NCBI GenBank assembly: GCA_023266355.1 | Contig: JAHFQM010000002.1 | Coordinates: 248,001 to 312,000 of the forward strand | Direction of reading: 5' to 3' | DNA length: 64,000 nt | Source of the DNA: Aquabacterium sp. | Lineage (GTDB): Bacteria; Pseudomonadota; Gammaproteobacteria; Burkholderiales; Burkholderiaceae_C | The notes under the pieces: model-generated | Databases searched by the model: none | Told to the model about the DNA's origin: nothing | Seen by the model: only the letters and a program-made list of their open reading frames with translations | Shown: piece after piece, positions 20,602 through 28,987 of the stretch | How the letters are laid out: each line of letters begins with the position of its first letter | How positions within the stretch are numbered: the first letter of the stretch is position 1 | Position numbers and translations under genes: made by a program

Positions 20602-21783
20602 TTAGCGGTTCACGTCGAACAGGGCCGCGCCGCGCTTGAGCACGCTGCGCGCGATCACCGTGCGGTGGATCTCCGAGGTGCCGTCGAAGATGCGGTAGAT
20701 GCGCGCGTCGCGGTAGTAGCGCTCGATGGGCAGCTCCTTGCAAAAGCCCATGCCACCGAAAACCTGCACGCCGCGGTCCACAACGCGGCCCAGCATTTCC
20801 GAGGCGTGCACCTTGACCATGGCGATCCAGTCGCGGGCGTCCTGGCCGGCGTCGATCATCTCGGCCGCGTGCAGCACCATCAAGCGGGAGGCATTCACTT
20901 CGATGACGCTGTCGGCCAGCATCTGCTGGACCATCTGGAAGTCACCGATGGGCTGGCCGAACTGCTGGCGCTCGGCCGCGTAGGCCGTCATCCGCTCCAG
21001 CACGTGGCAGGCCTTGCCCACCGCGCGCGCGCCCACCTGGGCCAGGCGCACCACGTTGAGCGCGCCCATGGCCAGCTTGAAGCCCTGGCCTGCCTGACCG
21101 AGCAGGGCGATGGGCTCCAGCACCACGTTGTCGAAGAACAACTCGACATGGGGCGTGCCGCGCAGCCCCATCATGGCCTGGTCCTTGCCCACGGTCAGGC
21201 CGGGCAGGGCCTTGTCCACCAGGAACATCGAGATCTCTTTGCTGCCGGGCTGGTCGCCTGTTTTGGCCGACACCAGGAAGAAATCGCTCCACAGGCCATC
21301 GCTGATGAAGTGCTTGCCGCCGTTGAGCACCCAGCTGCCGTCGGCCTGCTGGCGCGCCGTGGTGCGGATGCCCTGGGCGTCCGAGCCCGCGCCGGGTTCG
21401 GTGATGGCGATGGAGCAGGTGCGCTCGCCCCGCACCGTGGGGCGCAGCCAGCGTTCGACCTGTGCGCCGCGGCACTCCAGCAGCGGCTCGTAGACGTTGC
21501 CGAAGGCGCGGCGGATGAGGATGTCGCTGGTGTGGCCGAACTGCTCTTCGCAGAGGATGCGGTCCACCGCGCTGAGGCCGCCGCCGCCGTGCTCGGCGGG
21601 CATGTTCAGGGCGTAGAGGCCGAGGGCGCTGGATTTGGCGAAGACGGTGCGGGCCGTGTCGGTGTCGAGCTGGCCATCCGTCTCGATGCGCTCCTCCAGC
21701 GGCTGCAGCTCGGTCTTGATGAAGCGACGCACGGTCTCGATCATCATCTTTTGTTCGTCGTTCAGGGCGATGGCCATGGGCAT
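20602..21783 (-). CDS. Acyl-CoA dehydrogenase family protein
   Basis: FAD-dependent dehydrogenase that introduces an alpha,beta double bond into an acyl-CoA. The 393-residue length is standard. Visible parts are the N-terminal helical domain, the flavin-binding ITEPGAGSDAQGIRTTA near residue 130, RGTPHVELFFDNV near 220, and the C-terminal YYRDARIYRIFDGTSEIHR. At the spot where medium- and short-chain enzymes carry the catalytic Glu (YEGT), this protein reads FDGT, so the base would be Asp or lie elsewhere. The gene is upstream of the CoA-transferase and divergent from a LysR-type gene. GGAGAC precedes the ATG. The substrate is unknown. Confidence 0.88.
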   Translation of the reverse strand: MPMAIALNDEQKMMIETVRRFIKTELQPLEERIETDGQLDTDTARTVFAKSSALGLYALNMPAEHGGGGLSAVDRILCEEQFGHTSDILIRRAFGNVYEPLLECRGAQVERWLRPTVRGERTCSIAITEPGAGSDAQGIRTTARQQADGSWVLNGGKHFISDGLWSDFFLVSAKTGDQPGSKEISMFLVDKALPGLTVGKDQAMMGLRGTPHVELFFDNVVLEPIALLGQAGQGFKLAMGALNVVRLAQVGARAVGKACHVLERMTAYAAERQQFGQPIGDFQMVQQMLADSVIEVNASRLMVLHAAEMIDAGQDARDWIAMVKVHASEMLGRVVDRGVQVFGGMGFCKELPIERYYRDARIYRIFDGTSEIHRTVIARSVLKRGAALFDVNR

Positions 21784-21851
21784 GTCTCCAGAGGGAATGC
21801 CGGCAATTTAGGGATGAACGAAACGGAGATCAACGGCCTGTCTGTGGTCTT

Positions 21852-21867
21852 ATGATTCACGAATCAT
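21852..21867. promoter_or_regulatory. Dyad TGATTC-AC-GAATCA, candidate LysR-family operator
   Basis: A 16-base near-palindrome (ATGATTCACGAATCAT) lies between the divergent dehydrogenase and LysR genes. It has the T-N11-A form expected for LysR-type binding sites. It runs into the ATG of the LysR gene, so binding there could also repress the regulator itself. Confidence 0.6.
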
Positions 21868-22786
21868 GAAGCTCAAATTCCAGCTCGACGACCTCCAGGT
21901 GTTCTGCATGGCGGCGCGCAAGGCCAGTTTCGTGGCCACGGCGGCCGAGTTGGGCATGTCGCCGGCCTACGTCAGCAAGCGCATCGCGGTGCTGGAGGGC
22001 GCGCTGGGCGTGACGCTGTTCCACCGCACGGCGCGGCGCGTCACCATCACGGCCGAGGGCGAGCGGGTCTATGCCTCGGCGCAGCAGATCTTCCAGGGCG
22101 TGGACGACATGGCCGACACCGTCACCGACGGCCGCGCCGAGCCGCGCGGTGCCCTGCGCGTGACGACCAGTTTCCGCCTGGGGCGCAAGCACATCGGGCC
22201 CATCCTGTCGCTGCTGGCCCAGCGCCATCCCGGCCTGGACATCACCCTGGACGTGGTGGACCGGCGGGTGGATTTGCTCGACGAGAACATCGACCTGGAC
22301 GTGCGCATCGGCGAGGTCCACGAGCCCCATCTGGTGGCCCACCCGATCGCGGCCAGCCCGCGCGTGCTGTGCGCCGCGCCGGCCTACCTGGCGCATGCCG
22401 GCACACCCGCGACGGTGGCCGAGCTCAGCCGCCACGAGTGCCTGGTGCTGCGAGACCGCTACCAGCCCTTTGGCGTGTGGACGCTCAGTGGCCCGGCGGG
22501 CCCGGAGAAGGTCAAGGTGACCGGGCGGCTGTCGTCGAACAACTCGGAAATCGTGCGGGGCTGGGCCATGGACGGCCACGGCATCCTGCTGACAGCGCGC
22601 TGGGACGTCGAGGCCGACCTGCAGGCCGGGCGCTTGTGCACGCTGATGCCGGCCTGGTCACAGCCGGCCGACATCTGGGCCGTCAGCACGGTGCGCCTGA
22701 GCCAGTCGGCCAAGGTGCGCGTGGCCGTGCGCTTCCTGCAGGAGCAACTGGCCGAGGGGCCATTTGCCTTGCTTCAGCCGGTCTGA
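21866..22786 (+). CDS. LysR-family transcriptional regulator
   Basis: A 306-residue DNA-binding regulator. The N-terminal winged helix-turn-helix is clear (DDLQVFCMAARKASFVATAA, then ELGMSPAYVSKRIAVLEGAL and LFHRTARRVTITAEGE). The effector-binding domain follows from about residue 90 to 295. It most likely controls the divergent acyl-CoA dehydrogenase/CoA-transferase operon, 82 bases away. A perfect TGATTC-AC-GAATCA dyad overlaps its start codon. No ribosome site precedes the ATG, so the message may be leaderless or poorly translated. The inducer cannot be inferred. Confidence 0.9.
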   Translation: MKLKFQLDDLQVFCMAARKASFVATAAELGMSPAYVSKRIAVLEGALGVTLFHRTARRVTITAEGERVYASAQQIFQGVDDMADTVTDGRAEPRGALRVTTSFRLGRKHIGPILSLLAQRHPGLDITLDVVDRRVDLLDENIDLDVRIGEVHEPHLVAHPIAASPRVLCAAPAYLAHAGTPATVAELSRHECLVLRDRYQPFGVWTLSGPAGPEKVKVTGRLSSNNSEIVRGWAMDGHGILLTARWDVEADLQAGRLCTLMPAWSQPADIWAVSTVRLSQSAKVRVAVRFLQEQLAEGPFALLQPV

Positions 22787-22817
22787 CGCCGGCCTGAAAC
22801 CTTGGGAAGGTGCGCGA

Positions 22818-23132
22818 TCAGGCCGCGATCAGGCGGACGCTGAGCGCCTGCGCCGGCGTGGTGATGCCGATCAGGCGGTCGATGTTGGGGTGCTTGCCCG
22901 GGTGGGCCTGCGCGTCGGCCGTGTGCTCGGCGTAGATCGCCAGGCCTTCGGCAGCGGCGGCCGGGTTGATGCTGCCGTGCTTGGCGGCCAGGGCGGCGTA
23001 CACGGCCAGCGAGCCTGCCTGGCCCGGTTTGTTCTCGATGCGCGCGGTCAGCTCGCCCGCGGCGTTGCTCAACTCCAGGGCGGCCAGGTGGGCCACAGTG
23101 GGCAGGGCTTTGAGGTTGTCGGCGAAGGCCAT
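22818..23132 (-). CDS. DUF2322 family protein
   Basis: A 104-residue soluble protein that matches DUF2322 through its whole length. It starts MAFADNLKALPTVAHLAALE, continues with IENKPGQAGSLAVYAALA and ends with GLAIYAEHTADAQAHPGKHP followed by NIDRLIGI. The function of the family is unknown. The N-terminal 12 residues of the longer open frame were left out because the family begins at MAFADN, which also has TGGAG upstream. It converges on the LysR gene and lies 62 bases downstream of the phosphoesterase gene. Confidence 0.88.
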   Translation of the reverse strand: MAFADNLKALPTVAHLAALELSNAAGELTARIENKPGQAGSLAVYAALAAKHGSINPAAAAEGLAIYAEHTADAQAHPGKHPNIDRLIGITTPAQALSVRLIAA

Positions 23133-23194
23133 GCGGCGGGCTCCAGAGGGGTGATGCAGGGGCCGCATTGTGCTCCAGCCGCTGCCTTAGCCGA

Positions 23195-24136
23195 TCAGAC
23201 CGGCTGCACGTTCATGGGCACGTCGGTGGGCACTTCCATCGGGACATCCATCGGCGCATCGAAGGGCATGTCCTGACCGGCCATGACCTGGCCCCAGTCC
23301 ACGATGGCCAGGCGGCCGTCGGCGTGCTCGACCAGGGCCGTGAGGCTCTCCACCCAGTCGCCGTCGTTGCAGTACAGGATGTCTTCCACCATGCGCATCT
23401 CGGCGTGGTGGATGTGGCCGCAGACCAGGCCATCGACGCCGCGCTTGCGGGCCTCGCGGGCCAGGGCGGATTCGAAATCGCCCATGTAGCTCACGGCGCG
23501 CTTGACCTTGAGCTTGAGGTACTTGGAGAGCGACCAGTAAGGCAGCCCGGCGCGGGCGCGGAAAGAGTTCAGGTGGCGGTTGAGCTTGAGCGTGAACTCG
23601 TAGAGCGAGTCGCCTAGCAGGGCCAGCCAGCGCGCGCACTGGATGACGCCGTCGTAGAGGTCGCCGTGGGTGATCCACAGGCGCTTGCCGTCGGCGGTGG
23701 TGTGGATCCATTCCTCGGCCACCTCGATGCCACCGAAGGAGTGGTCGAGGAACTTGCGGCCGAACTCGTCGTGGTTGCCCGGGATGAAGATGACGCGCGT
23801 GCCCTTGCGCGCCTTGCGCAGCAGCTTCTGGACGACGTCGTTGTGGGCCTGCGGCCAGTACCAGCTGCGGCGCAGCTGCCAGCCGTCGATGATGTCGCCG
23901 ACGAGGTAGAGGGTGTCGCACTCGACGCGCTTGAGGAAGTCCAGCAAGGCGTCGGCCTGGCAGCCCGGCGTGCCCAGGTGGACGTCGGAGATCCAGACCG
24001 TTCGGACCTTGAAGCTGCTGTCGCGGTCTTCGCGGTCATGGGCGTTGGAGGCGCCTGGTTCGCGCCCCAGGCCGGCACCGAAGCCGGCGGGCGAGGTCAA
24101 GGCCTTGAGCAGTGGGGCGTTGATCCAGTTCCGCAT
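23195..24136 (-). CDS. LpxH-like metallophosphoesterase
   Basis: Calcineurin-type phosphoesterase related to UDP-2,3-diacylglucosamine hydrolases. It has 313 residues. Metal-binding motifs appear in order: WISDVHLGTPG near residue 50, LVGDIIDGWQLRRSWYWP near 80, FIPGNHDEFGR near 120, ITHGDLYDG near 150 and VCGHIHHAEMR near 230. The long insert between the last two blocks (residues 160-220) is typical of the LpxH-like subgroup often called UDP-2,3-diacylglucosamine diphosphatase, whose real substrate is often unproven. Its first 45 residues are not conserved. The C-terminus is a Met/Pro-rich repeat (MPFDAPMDVPMEVPTDVPMN), which is unusual. Confidence 0.85.
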   Translation of the reverse strand: MRNWINAPLLKALTSPAGFGAGLGREPGASNAHDREDRDSSFKVRTVWISDVHLGTPGCQADALLDFLKRVECDTLYLVGDIIDGWQLRRSWYWPQAHNDVVQKLLRKARKGTRVIFIPGNHDEFGRKFLDHSFGGIEVAEEWIHTTADGKRLWITHGDLYDGVIQCARWLALLGDSLYEFTLKLNRHLNSFRARAGLPYWSLSKYLKLKVKRAVSYMGDFESALAREARKRGVDGLVCGHIHHAEMRMVEDILYCNDGDWVESLTALVEHADGRLAIVDWGQVMAGQDMPFDAPMDVPMEVPTDVPMNVQPV

Positions 24137-24243
24137 GCGCTGATGGTCGCCAGCGCGTGTGACAGTGCCGCGACGGTGGGGTGACGGTTTCGCTCACCCC
24201 CGGGAAAGCGTGTGATCGGGCGCACCCGCGTGGGGCGTCGGCG

Positions 24244-26217
24244 TCAAACCGTCGGTCGCGTCTTGTAGAACTGCACCGGCGCGTCCGGCACCTGGTTGAG
24301 CACCGACTTCTTCATCTTGCCCACCACGTGCATTTCGCAGGGCTTGCAGTCGAAGCGCAGGGTCAGCTTTTCCTTGCCGTTGATGAGCTGCAGCGGCTCG
24401 GCTTTGACCTGGCCCTGCACGCCTTGCACGCCCTTGGCCTGCTTGGGGCACAGGCTCAGGGAGAAGCGCACGCAGTGCTTGGTGATCATCAGGCTGACCT
24501 CGCCGAGCTCCTCGTGGCTCTCGTAGGCCGGCTCGATCACCTTCACGCCGTGCTTGGCGTAGAAATCGCGGGCCTTGTGGTTGAAGACGTTGGCCAGGTA
24601 GCTCAAGGCATCTTCCGGGTAGGGCGCTGGCGGCTCGACCGCGGCGGCGCGTTGCAGGCGCTCCCGGCCGGCCTCGCGGGCGGCTTCCAGGGCGACCACG
24701 GCGTCGCGGCGCAGGGCCTTGAGCGCCGAGGCCGGCACGAACCAGGGCTGGGCCAGGCTCAGCGTGACCTCGTGGGGCTCGAAAATGGTCGTGCCCAGCT
24801 TGCCAACCTGCTCACGCAGCGTGGCTTCGGCGCGTTCGGCGTCTTGCGGGGCCTGCTTGTCGCACACCACCTGGGCCTCGCCCACGAAGCCGTCGTCGTC
24901 GGACAGTTGCAGCGCCAGGCCGTCGGGCGTGTCGCTCAGGGCCGCCCACAGGCCGATGCGGCGGTCGGACGACTTCTTGCCCAGCAGGTTTTCCCAGGCG
25001 CGGTCGCGGTTGCGGTTGATGGCCAGGCCGGGTTGCAGGTCCTTGAGCGCCTCGACGCCCTCGTTGGGGTGCACGCGCCAGATGCGGCCGGACTTGCCGA
25101 TGGGCTCGGCCGTGTTGACCTGCACGCCGACCACGTCCTTGGTCAGGGTCAGGTAGTTGAGGCCGTCGCCGTTGTGGATGCCACCGGCCTCGCGCGTGGC
25201 CACGTCGTCGATGGCGACGTCGAACCAGGTGTCACCGACCTTGGCCACCTCGCCCAGCGGCAGGCCCAGGTGCTTCGGGCTTTCGAAGGCGCCGATGTCG
25301 TCCTTGCGGCCGTTGACGAAGTAGTCGGTGCTGCCGCGGTTGAAGTTGCGGTCCGGCTCGGGCTGGAAATAGAAAGTGCACTCGCCGGACGAGGCACGCG
25401 CCAGCTCGGGGCGCTGCTCCAGGACCTCGTCGAGCAGCAGGCGGTAGTGGGCGGTGAGGTTCTTCACATAGCCCATGTCCTTGTAGCGACCTTCGATCTT
25501 GAAGGAGCGCACGCCGGCGTCGATCAGGGCGTTGAGGTTGGCGCTCTGGTCGTTGTCCTTCATCGACAGCACGTGCTGTTCGAAGGCCACGACCTGGCCG
25601 CTGCCGTCCAGCACGTTGTAGGGCAGGCGGCAGGCTTGCGAGCAGTCGCCGCGGTTGGCGCTGCGGCCGGTGTGGGCGTGGCTGATGAAGCACTGGCCGC
25701 TGTAGGCCACGCACAGGGCGCCGTGCACGAAGAATTCGATGGCCACGTCGGTGGCGTCCGAGATGGCCTGGATCTGCTCCAGCGTCAGCTCGCGCGCCAG
25801 CACGATTTGGCTGAAGCCGACGTCTTGCAGGAATTTGGCTTTCTCGACGGTGCGGATGTCGGTCTGGGTGGAGGCGTGCAGCTGGATGGGGGGCAGGTCC
25901 ATCTCCAGCAAGGCCATGTCCTGCACGATGAGGGCGTCGGCGCCGGCGTCGTAGAGCTCCCAGATCATCTTGCGGGCGGGCTCCAGCTCGTCGTCACGCA
26001 AGATGGTGTTGAGCGTGGGGAAGACCTTGGCGTGGTAGCGGTGGGCGTGCTGGATCAGCCGCGCGATGTCTGACACCTCGTTGCTGGCGTTGCTGCGCGC
26101 GCCGAAAGACGGCCCGCCGATGTAGACGGCATCGGCCCCGTGGTTGACCGCTTCGATGCCGATGTCGGCGGTGCGGGCGGGCGCGAGCAGTTCGATGTGG
26201 GGGCGGGGCAGGGTCAT
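24244..26217 (-). CDS. rlhA: U32 peptidase-family protein, probable 23S rRNA C2501 hydroxylase RlhA
   Basis: A 657-residue U32-family protein. Members act in RNA hydroxylation, and E. coli RlhA (YdcP, about 650 residues) hydroxylates C2501 of 23S rRNA. The N-terminus has IELLAPARTADIGIEAVNHG, then GADAVYIGGPSFGAR. The U32 signature with metal-binding cysteines is SANRGDCSQACRLPY near residue 195. A second half of about 350 residues carries a final CKPCEMHVVGK. The two-part layout and length fit RlhA better than the shorter TrhP (YegQ). The start at MTLPRPHIEL follows homology. It is divergent from the membrane protein at 26303. Confidence 0.75.
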   Translation of the reverse strand: MTLPRPHIELLAPARTADIGIEAVNHGADAVYIGGPSFGARSNASNEVSDIARLIQHAHRYHAKVFPTLNTILRDDELEPARKMIWELYDAGADALIVQDMALLEMDLPPIQLHASTQTDIRTVEKAKFLQDVGFSQIVLARELTLEQIQAISDATDVAIEFFVHGALCVAYSGQCFISHAHTGRSANRGDCSQACRLPYNVLDGSGQVVAFEQHVLSMKDNDQSANLNALIDAGVRSFKIEGRYKDMGYVKNLTAHYRLLLDEVLEQRPELARASSGECTFYFQPEPDRNFNRGSTDYFVNGRKDDIGAFESPKHLGLPLGEVAKVGDTWFDVAIDDVATREAGGIHNGDGLNYLTLTKDVVGVQVNTAEPIGKSGRIWRVHPNEGVEALKDLQPGLAINRNRDRAWENLLGKKSSDRRIGLWAALSDTPDGLALQLSDDDGFVGEAQVVCDKQAPQDAERAEATLREQVGKLGTTIFEPHEVTLSLAQPWFVPASALKALRRDAVVALEAAREAGRERLQRAAAVEPPAPYPEDALSYLANVFNHKARDFYAKHGVKVIEPAYESHEELGEVSLMITKHCVRFSLSLCPKQAKGVQGVQGQVKAEPLQLINGKEKLTLRFDCKPCEMHVVGKMKKSVLNQVPDAPVQFYKTRPTV

Positions 26218-26302
26218 GGCAGCAGAGGTCAAGAGCGATGGCAGACGGCTTGGGCGCGGCAAGGATGCGCGAGCGAGCCGGCAAAGCGCCGATACTATCG
26301 CC

Positions 26303-27184
26303 ATGCGACCCGGAAAAGGCAAGGCAATTTCTCCCAGCGGTGACTTTGGCGTGGCCCGGCAAGTGCGCCAGGTGCCCCCCACATCGCCCACACCCCGGTC
26401 GCCCCAGGCACGTCTGGACCGGCTCGACGCCCTGCGCGGCTTCGCCCTGGTCTGGATGGCCACCTTCCATTTCTGCTTCGACCTGGCCAACGAGCGCCTG
26501 ATCGACGCGAATTTTTACACCGACCCGCTGTGGACCACGCAGCGCACCTGCATCCTCTCGCTGTTCTTGCTGTGCGCAGGGGCCGGTCAGGCCGTGGCCA
26601 CCGACCAGGGCCAGAGTTGGGCGCGCTTTTGGCGGCGCTGGGCGCAGATCGTGGGCTGTGCCGCGCTGGTGAGCGCCGGCAGCGCCTTCATGTTCCCGCA
26701 GAGCTGGATTTCCTTCGGCGTGCTGCATGGCATGGCGGTGATGCTCATCGTGGCGCGGCTGTCGGCCGGCTGGGACGCGTGGCTGTGGCCGCTGGGCGGG
26801 CTGGCGCTGTTGCTGCCGCAGCTCGTGGCGGACCCGCTGTTCGACACGCGGCTCACCAACTGGGTGGGCCTGGTCACGCACAAACCCATCACCGAAGATT
26901 TCGTGCCCGTGCTGCCCTGGCTGGGCGTGATGTGGTGGGGCCTGGCCGGCACGCGCTGGCTGCTGGCGCACCGCAGGCACTGGCTGAGCAGCGGCACGTT
27001 GGCGCCCACCGTGGGCGGCACTTCAGGCCACAATGGCGCCCGTGCGGTGACGCCATGCCCTCGGGTTTGGCGGCTGCTGACCACCCTGGGCCGCTGGAGC
27101 CTGACGTTTTACATGGTGCACCAGCCGGTGCTGATCGGCGGCCTGATGGCCTGGATGCAGCTCAGTGGCCATGCCCGTCCCTAG
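26303..27184 (+). CDS. Heparan-alpha-glucosaminide N-acetyltransferase-like (DUF1624) membrane protein
   Basis: A 293-residue polytopic membrane protein. It shows RLDRLDALRGFALVWMATFH followed by FCFDLAN near residue 40, the signature of the DUF1624/YeiB-like acyltransferase group. About seven hydrophobic segments follow, among them ILSLFLLCAGAGQAVA, IVGCAALVSAGSAFMF, LHGMAVMLIVARLSAG, LWPLGGLALLLPQLVA, VLPWLGVMWWGLAG and WSLTFYMVHQPVLIGGLM. The role of bacterial members is not established; acyl transfer across the membrane is the usual guess. The start MRPGKGKAI is the first methionine that does not overlap the divergent rlhA gene. rpiA follows 54 bases later. Confidence 0.8.
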   Translation: MRPGKGKAISPSGDFGVARQVRQVPPTSPTPRSPQARLDRLDALRGFALVWMATFHFCFDLANERLIDANFYTDPLWTTQRTCILSLFLLCAGAGQAVATDQGQSWARFWRRWAQIVGCAALVSAGSAFMFPQSWISFGVLHGMAVMLIVARLSAGWDAWLWPLGGLALLLPQLVADPLFDTRLTNWVGLVTHKPITEDFVPVLPWLGVMWWGLAGTRWLLAHRRHWLSSGTLAPTVGGTSGHNGARAVTPCPRVWRLLTTLGRWSLTFYMVHQPVLIGGLMAWMQLSGHARP

Positions 27185-27238
27185 CACCCTCACCACACCG
27201 CAAGCCTTCCTGCCCGAACCCCCATCTTCCTGACGACC

Positions 27239-27910
27239 ATGACCCAAGACGAACTCAAAACCCTGGTGGGCCAAGCCGCCCTGCAATATGTGCCCGAGGG
27301 CAGCATCGTGGGCGTGGGCACCGGCTCCACGGTGGACAAGTTCATCGACGCCCTGGGCGAGGCCCTGGAGGCCAACCCGCAGCGCGTGGCCGGGGCGGTC
27401 TCCAGCTCGGTGCGCAGCACGCAGCGCCTGCAGGCCCTGGGCGTGCCGGTGCTGGAAGCCGAGGCCGTGAGCGGCCTGGGTGTGTACATCGACGGTGCCG
27501 ACGAGATCGATCACGCCGGGAACATGGTCAAGGGCGGCGGCGCAGCGCTGACGCGCGAGAAAATCGTGGCCGAACTGGCCGAGCGCTTCGTCTGCATCGC
27601 CGACGACTCCAAGCTGGTTGAGACGCTGGGCCGTTTCCCGCTGCCGGTGGAGGTCATCCCCATGGCCTCGGCCCAGGTCATCCGCGCCTTCGCCGCACAA
27701 GGCGGTCAGGCCCAGGTCCGCGCAGGTGTCACGACCGACAACGGCAATGTCATCGTCGATGTGACGGGCCTGCAGATCACGCAGCCGGCCCAGTTCGAGG
27801 CCGACGTCAACCAGTGGCCGGGCGTCGTCACCGTGGGTGTGTTCGCCCGCAACAAGGCCGATGTCTGCCTGCTGGGCACGGCCCAGGGCGTCAAAGCCCT
27901 GAGTTTCTGA
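27239..27910 (+). CDS. rpiA: Ribose-5-phosphate isomerase A
   Basis: Interconverts ribose 5-phosphate and ribulose 5-phosphate in the pentose phosphate pathway. The 223 residues match RpiA throughout: [16 protein letters not shown] near residue 24, [19 protein letters not shown] near 83 with the catalytic Asp, [20 protein letters not shown] near 105 with the catalytic Glu, and [10 protein letters not shown] near 140. The start ATGACCCAAGACGAACTCAA gives the normal N-terminus. It follows the membrane protein gene closely and converges on the GDSL gene; the two stop codons are adjacent, with no clear terminator. Confidence 0.97.
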   Translation: MTQDELKTLVGQAALQYVPEGSIVGVGTGSTVDKFIDALGEALEANPQRVAGAVSSSVRSTQRLQALGVPVLEAEAVSGLGVYIDGADEIDHAGNMVKGGGAALTREKIVAELAERFVCIADDSKLVETLGRFPLPVEVIPMASAQVIRAFAAQGGQAQVRAGVTTDNGNVIVDVTGLQITQPAQFEADVNQWPGVVTVGVFARNKADVCLLGTAQGVKALSF

Positions 27911-28885
27911 TCACGGCTTGGCGGTGATCGCCTTCAGCCAGGCGCTGCCCAGGCGGCGGTTGGCCTCGGCGGTGGGGTGGTTGTCGTCCCAGAACAGGTA
28001 ATTGTCCGGGTCGGCGCACACGGGGCGGGTTTCGAACTGCGTCAGGTTCAGCCCGCCGGGGTGGCAGGCTTCCGTGAGGTTCTTGCCTTCGGCGCGGCCC
28101 TTGTCCATCTCTGTTTTCAGGAAGGTCAGGGTGTCGAAGCTCATGATGCGCGCCTGCGGGTAACGCCGCGCCGAGGCTTGCAGGGCCTTGCTCAGCACGT
28201 CCGAGAACTGGACACTGTACTTGCTGGCGTTGGCGATGTAGCCGGGCCGTGATTTCTCCAGCTGGAGGGCCCGTGGCGTGATGCCCAGGTCCGGCATGGT
28301 CGGCACGAAAAAGTAGCGCGCGCCGGTGTTGTAGAGGCTGGTGATGGCCTGCTGGATGTTGGCCGCGGCCTTGTACGCGGTCAGGGCGTTCATGCCTCCG
28401 GGGAAGTAGTAGTCGTCCGGGCCGGTCCAGATCACGTACAGCGCCTTGGGGTCGGCACGGCCCGTGCCCGGCAGCACGCTGAAGATGCCACCGACCACTG
28501 GCACGGTGGGCAGGGAGGGCACCAGGGACTTGCGGTTGAGGTGCTCGGTGACCTGGCTCAGCACGCCCAGCGGGATGCCGGGGATGAGCGTGAGGTAGCC
28601 GCTGAGTGCGCCCGAGAACGCGTAATTTTCGATCTCCACACCCATGCCCTTGGCCAGCACCTCGACGGCCACGGGGCCGTTGCAGAAGCGGCCGTCGAAG
28701 GCGGGAGGGCGCGGGTCGCCGGTGCCGAAGAGGGCTTTGGTGAAGTCGTAGTAGCGGTGCGTGTCCGACATGCTGTCGCTGAGCACGACCATCTTCGAGT
28801 ACTGGGCGGATGCGGCGCTGGCGACGAACAGGCTCAGGCAGGCGGCGAGCAGCGGCAGGCGCCGCACGGCGTGGCGGTAGGTCAT
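27911..28885 (-). CDS. Secreted SGNH/GDSL-type esterase
   Basis: A 324-residue hydrolase with an N-terminal signal peptide (LPLLAACLSLFVASAASAQ, cleavage near residue 28). Block I is VVLSDSMSDTHRYYDF with the nucleophile Ser of the SDSMSDT variant. The Asp and His of block V are in FWDDNHPTAEANRR near the C-terminus, and VIWTGPDDYYFPG corresponds to the glycine/asparagine block. The layout resembles secreted phospholipase/lecithinase or thermolabile-hemolysin-like lipases, but without their extra N-terminal domain. The substrate is unproven. A GGAG ribosome site precedes the ATG. It converges on rpiA and is transcribed alone. Confidence 0.87.
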   Translation of the reverse strand: MTYRHAVRRLPLLAACLSLFVASAASAQYSKMVVLSDSMSDTHRYYDFTKALFGTGDPRPPAFDGRFCNGPVAVEVLAKGMGVEIENYAFSGALSGYLTLIPGIPLGVLSQVTEHLNRKSLVPSLPTVPVVGGIFSVLPGTGRADPKALYVIWTGPDDYYFPGGMNALTAYKAAANIQQAITSLYNTGARYFFVPTMPDLGITPRALQLEKSRPGYIANASKYSVQFSDVLSKALQASARRYPQARIMSFDTLTFLKTEMDKGRAEGKNLTEACHPGGLNLTQFETRPVCADPDNYLFWDDNHPTAEANRRLGSAWLKAITAKP

Positions 28886-28987
28886 GGAACTCTCCTGATT
28901 TGATGTGATTGAGTGGCAACCTTAGAACGTTGCCAAGACAGCTGCAATCGTCAGGAGGGGGTTCCAGCCCCCTTGTTCAGGTGTGCT

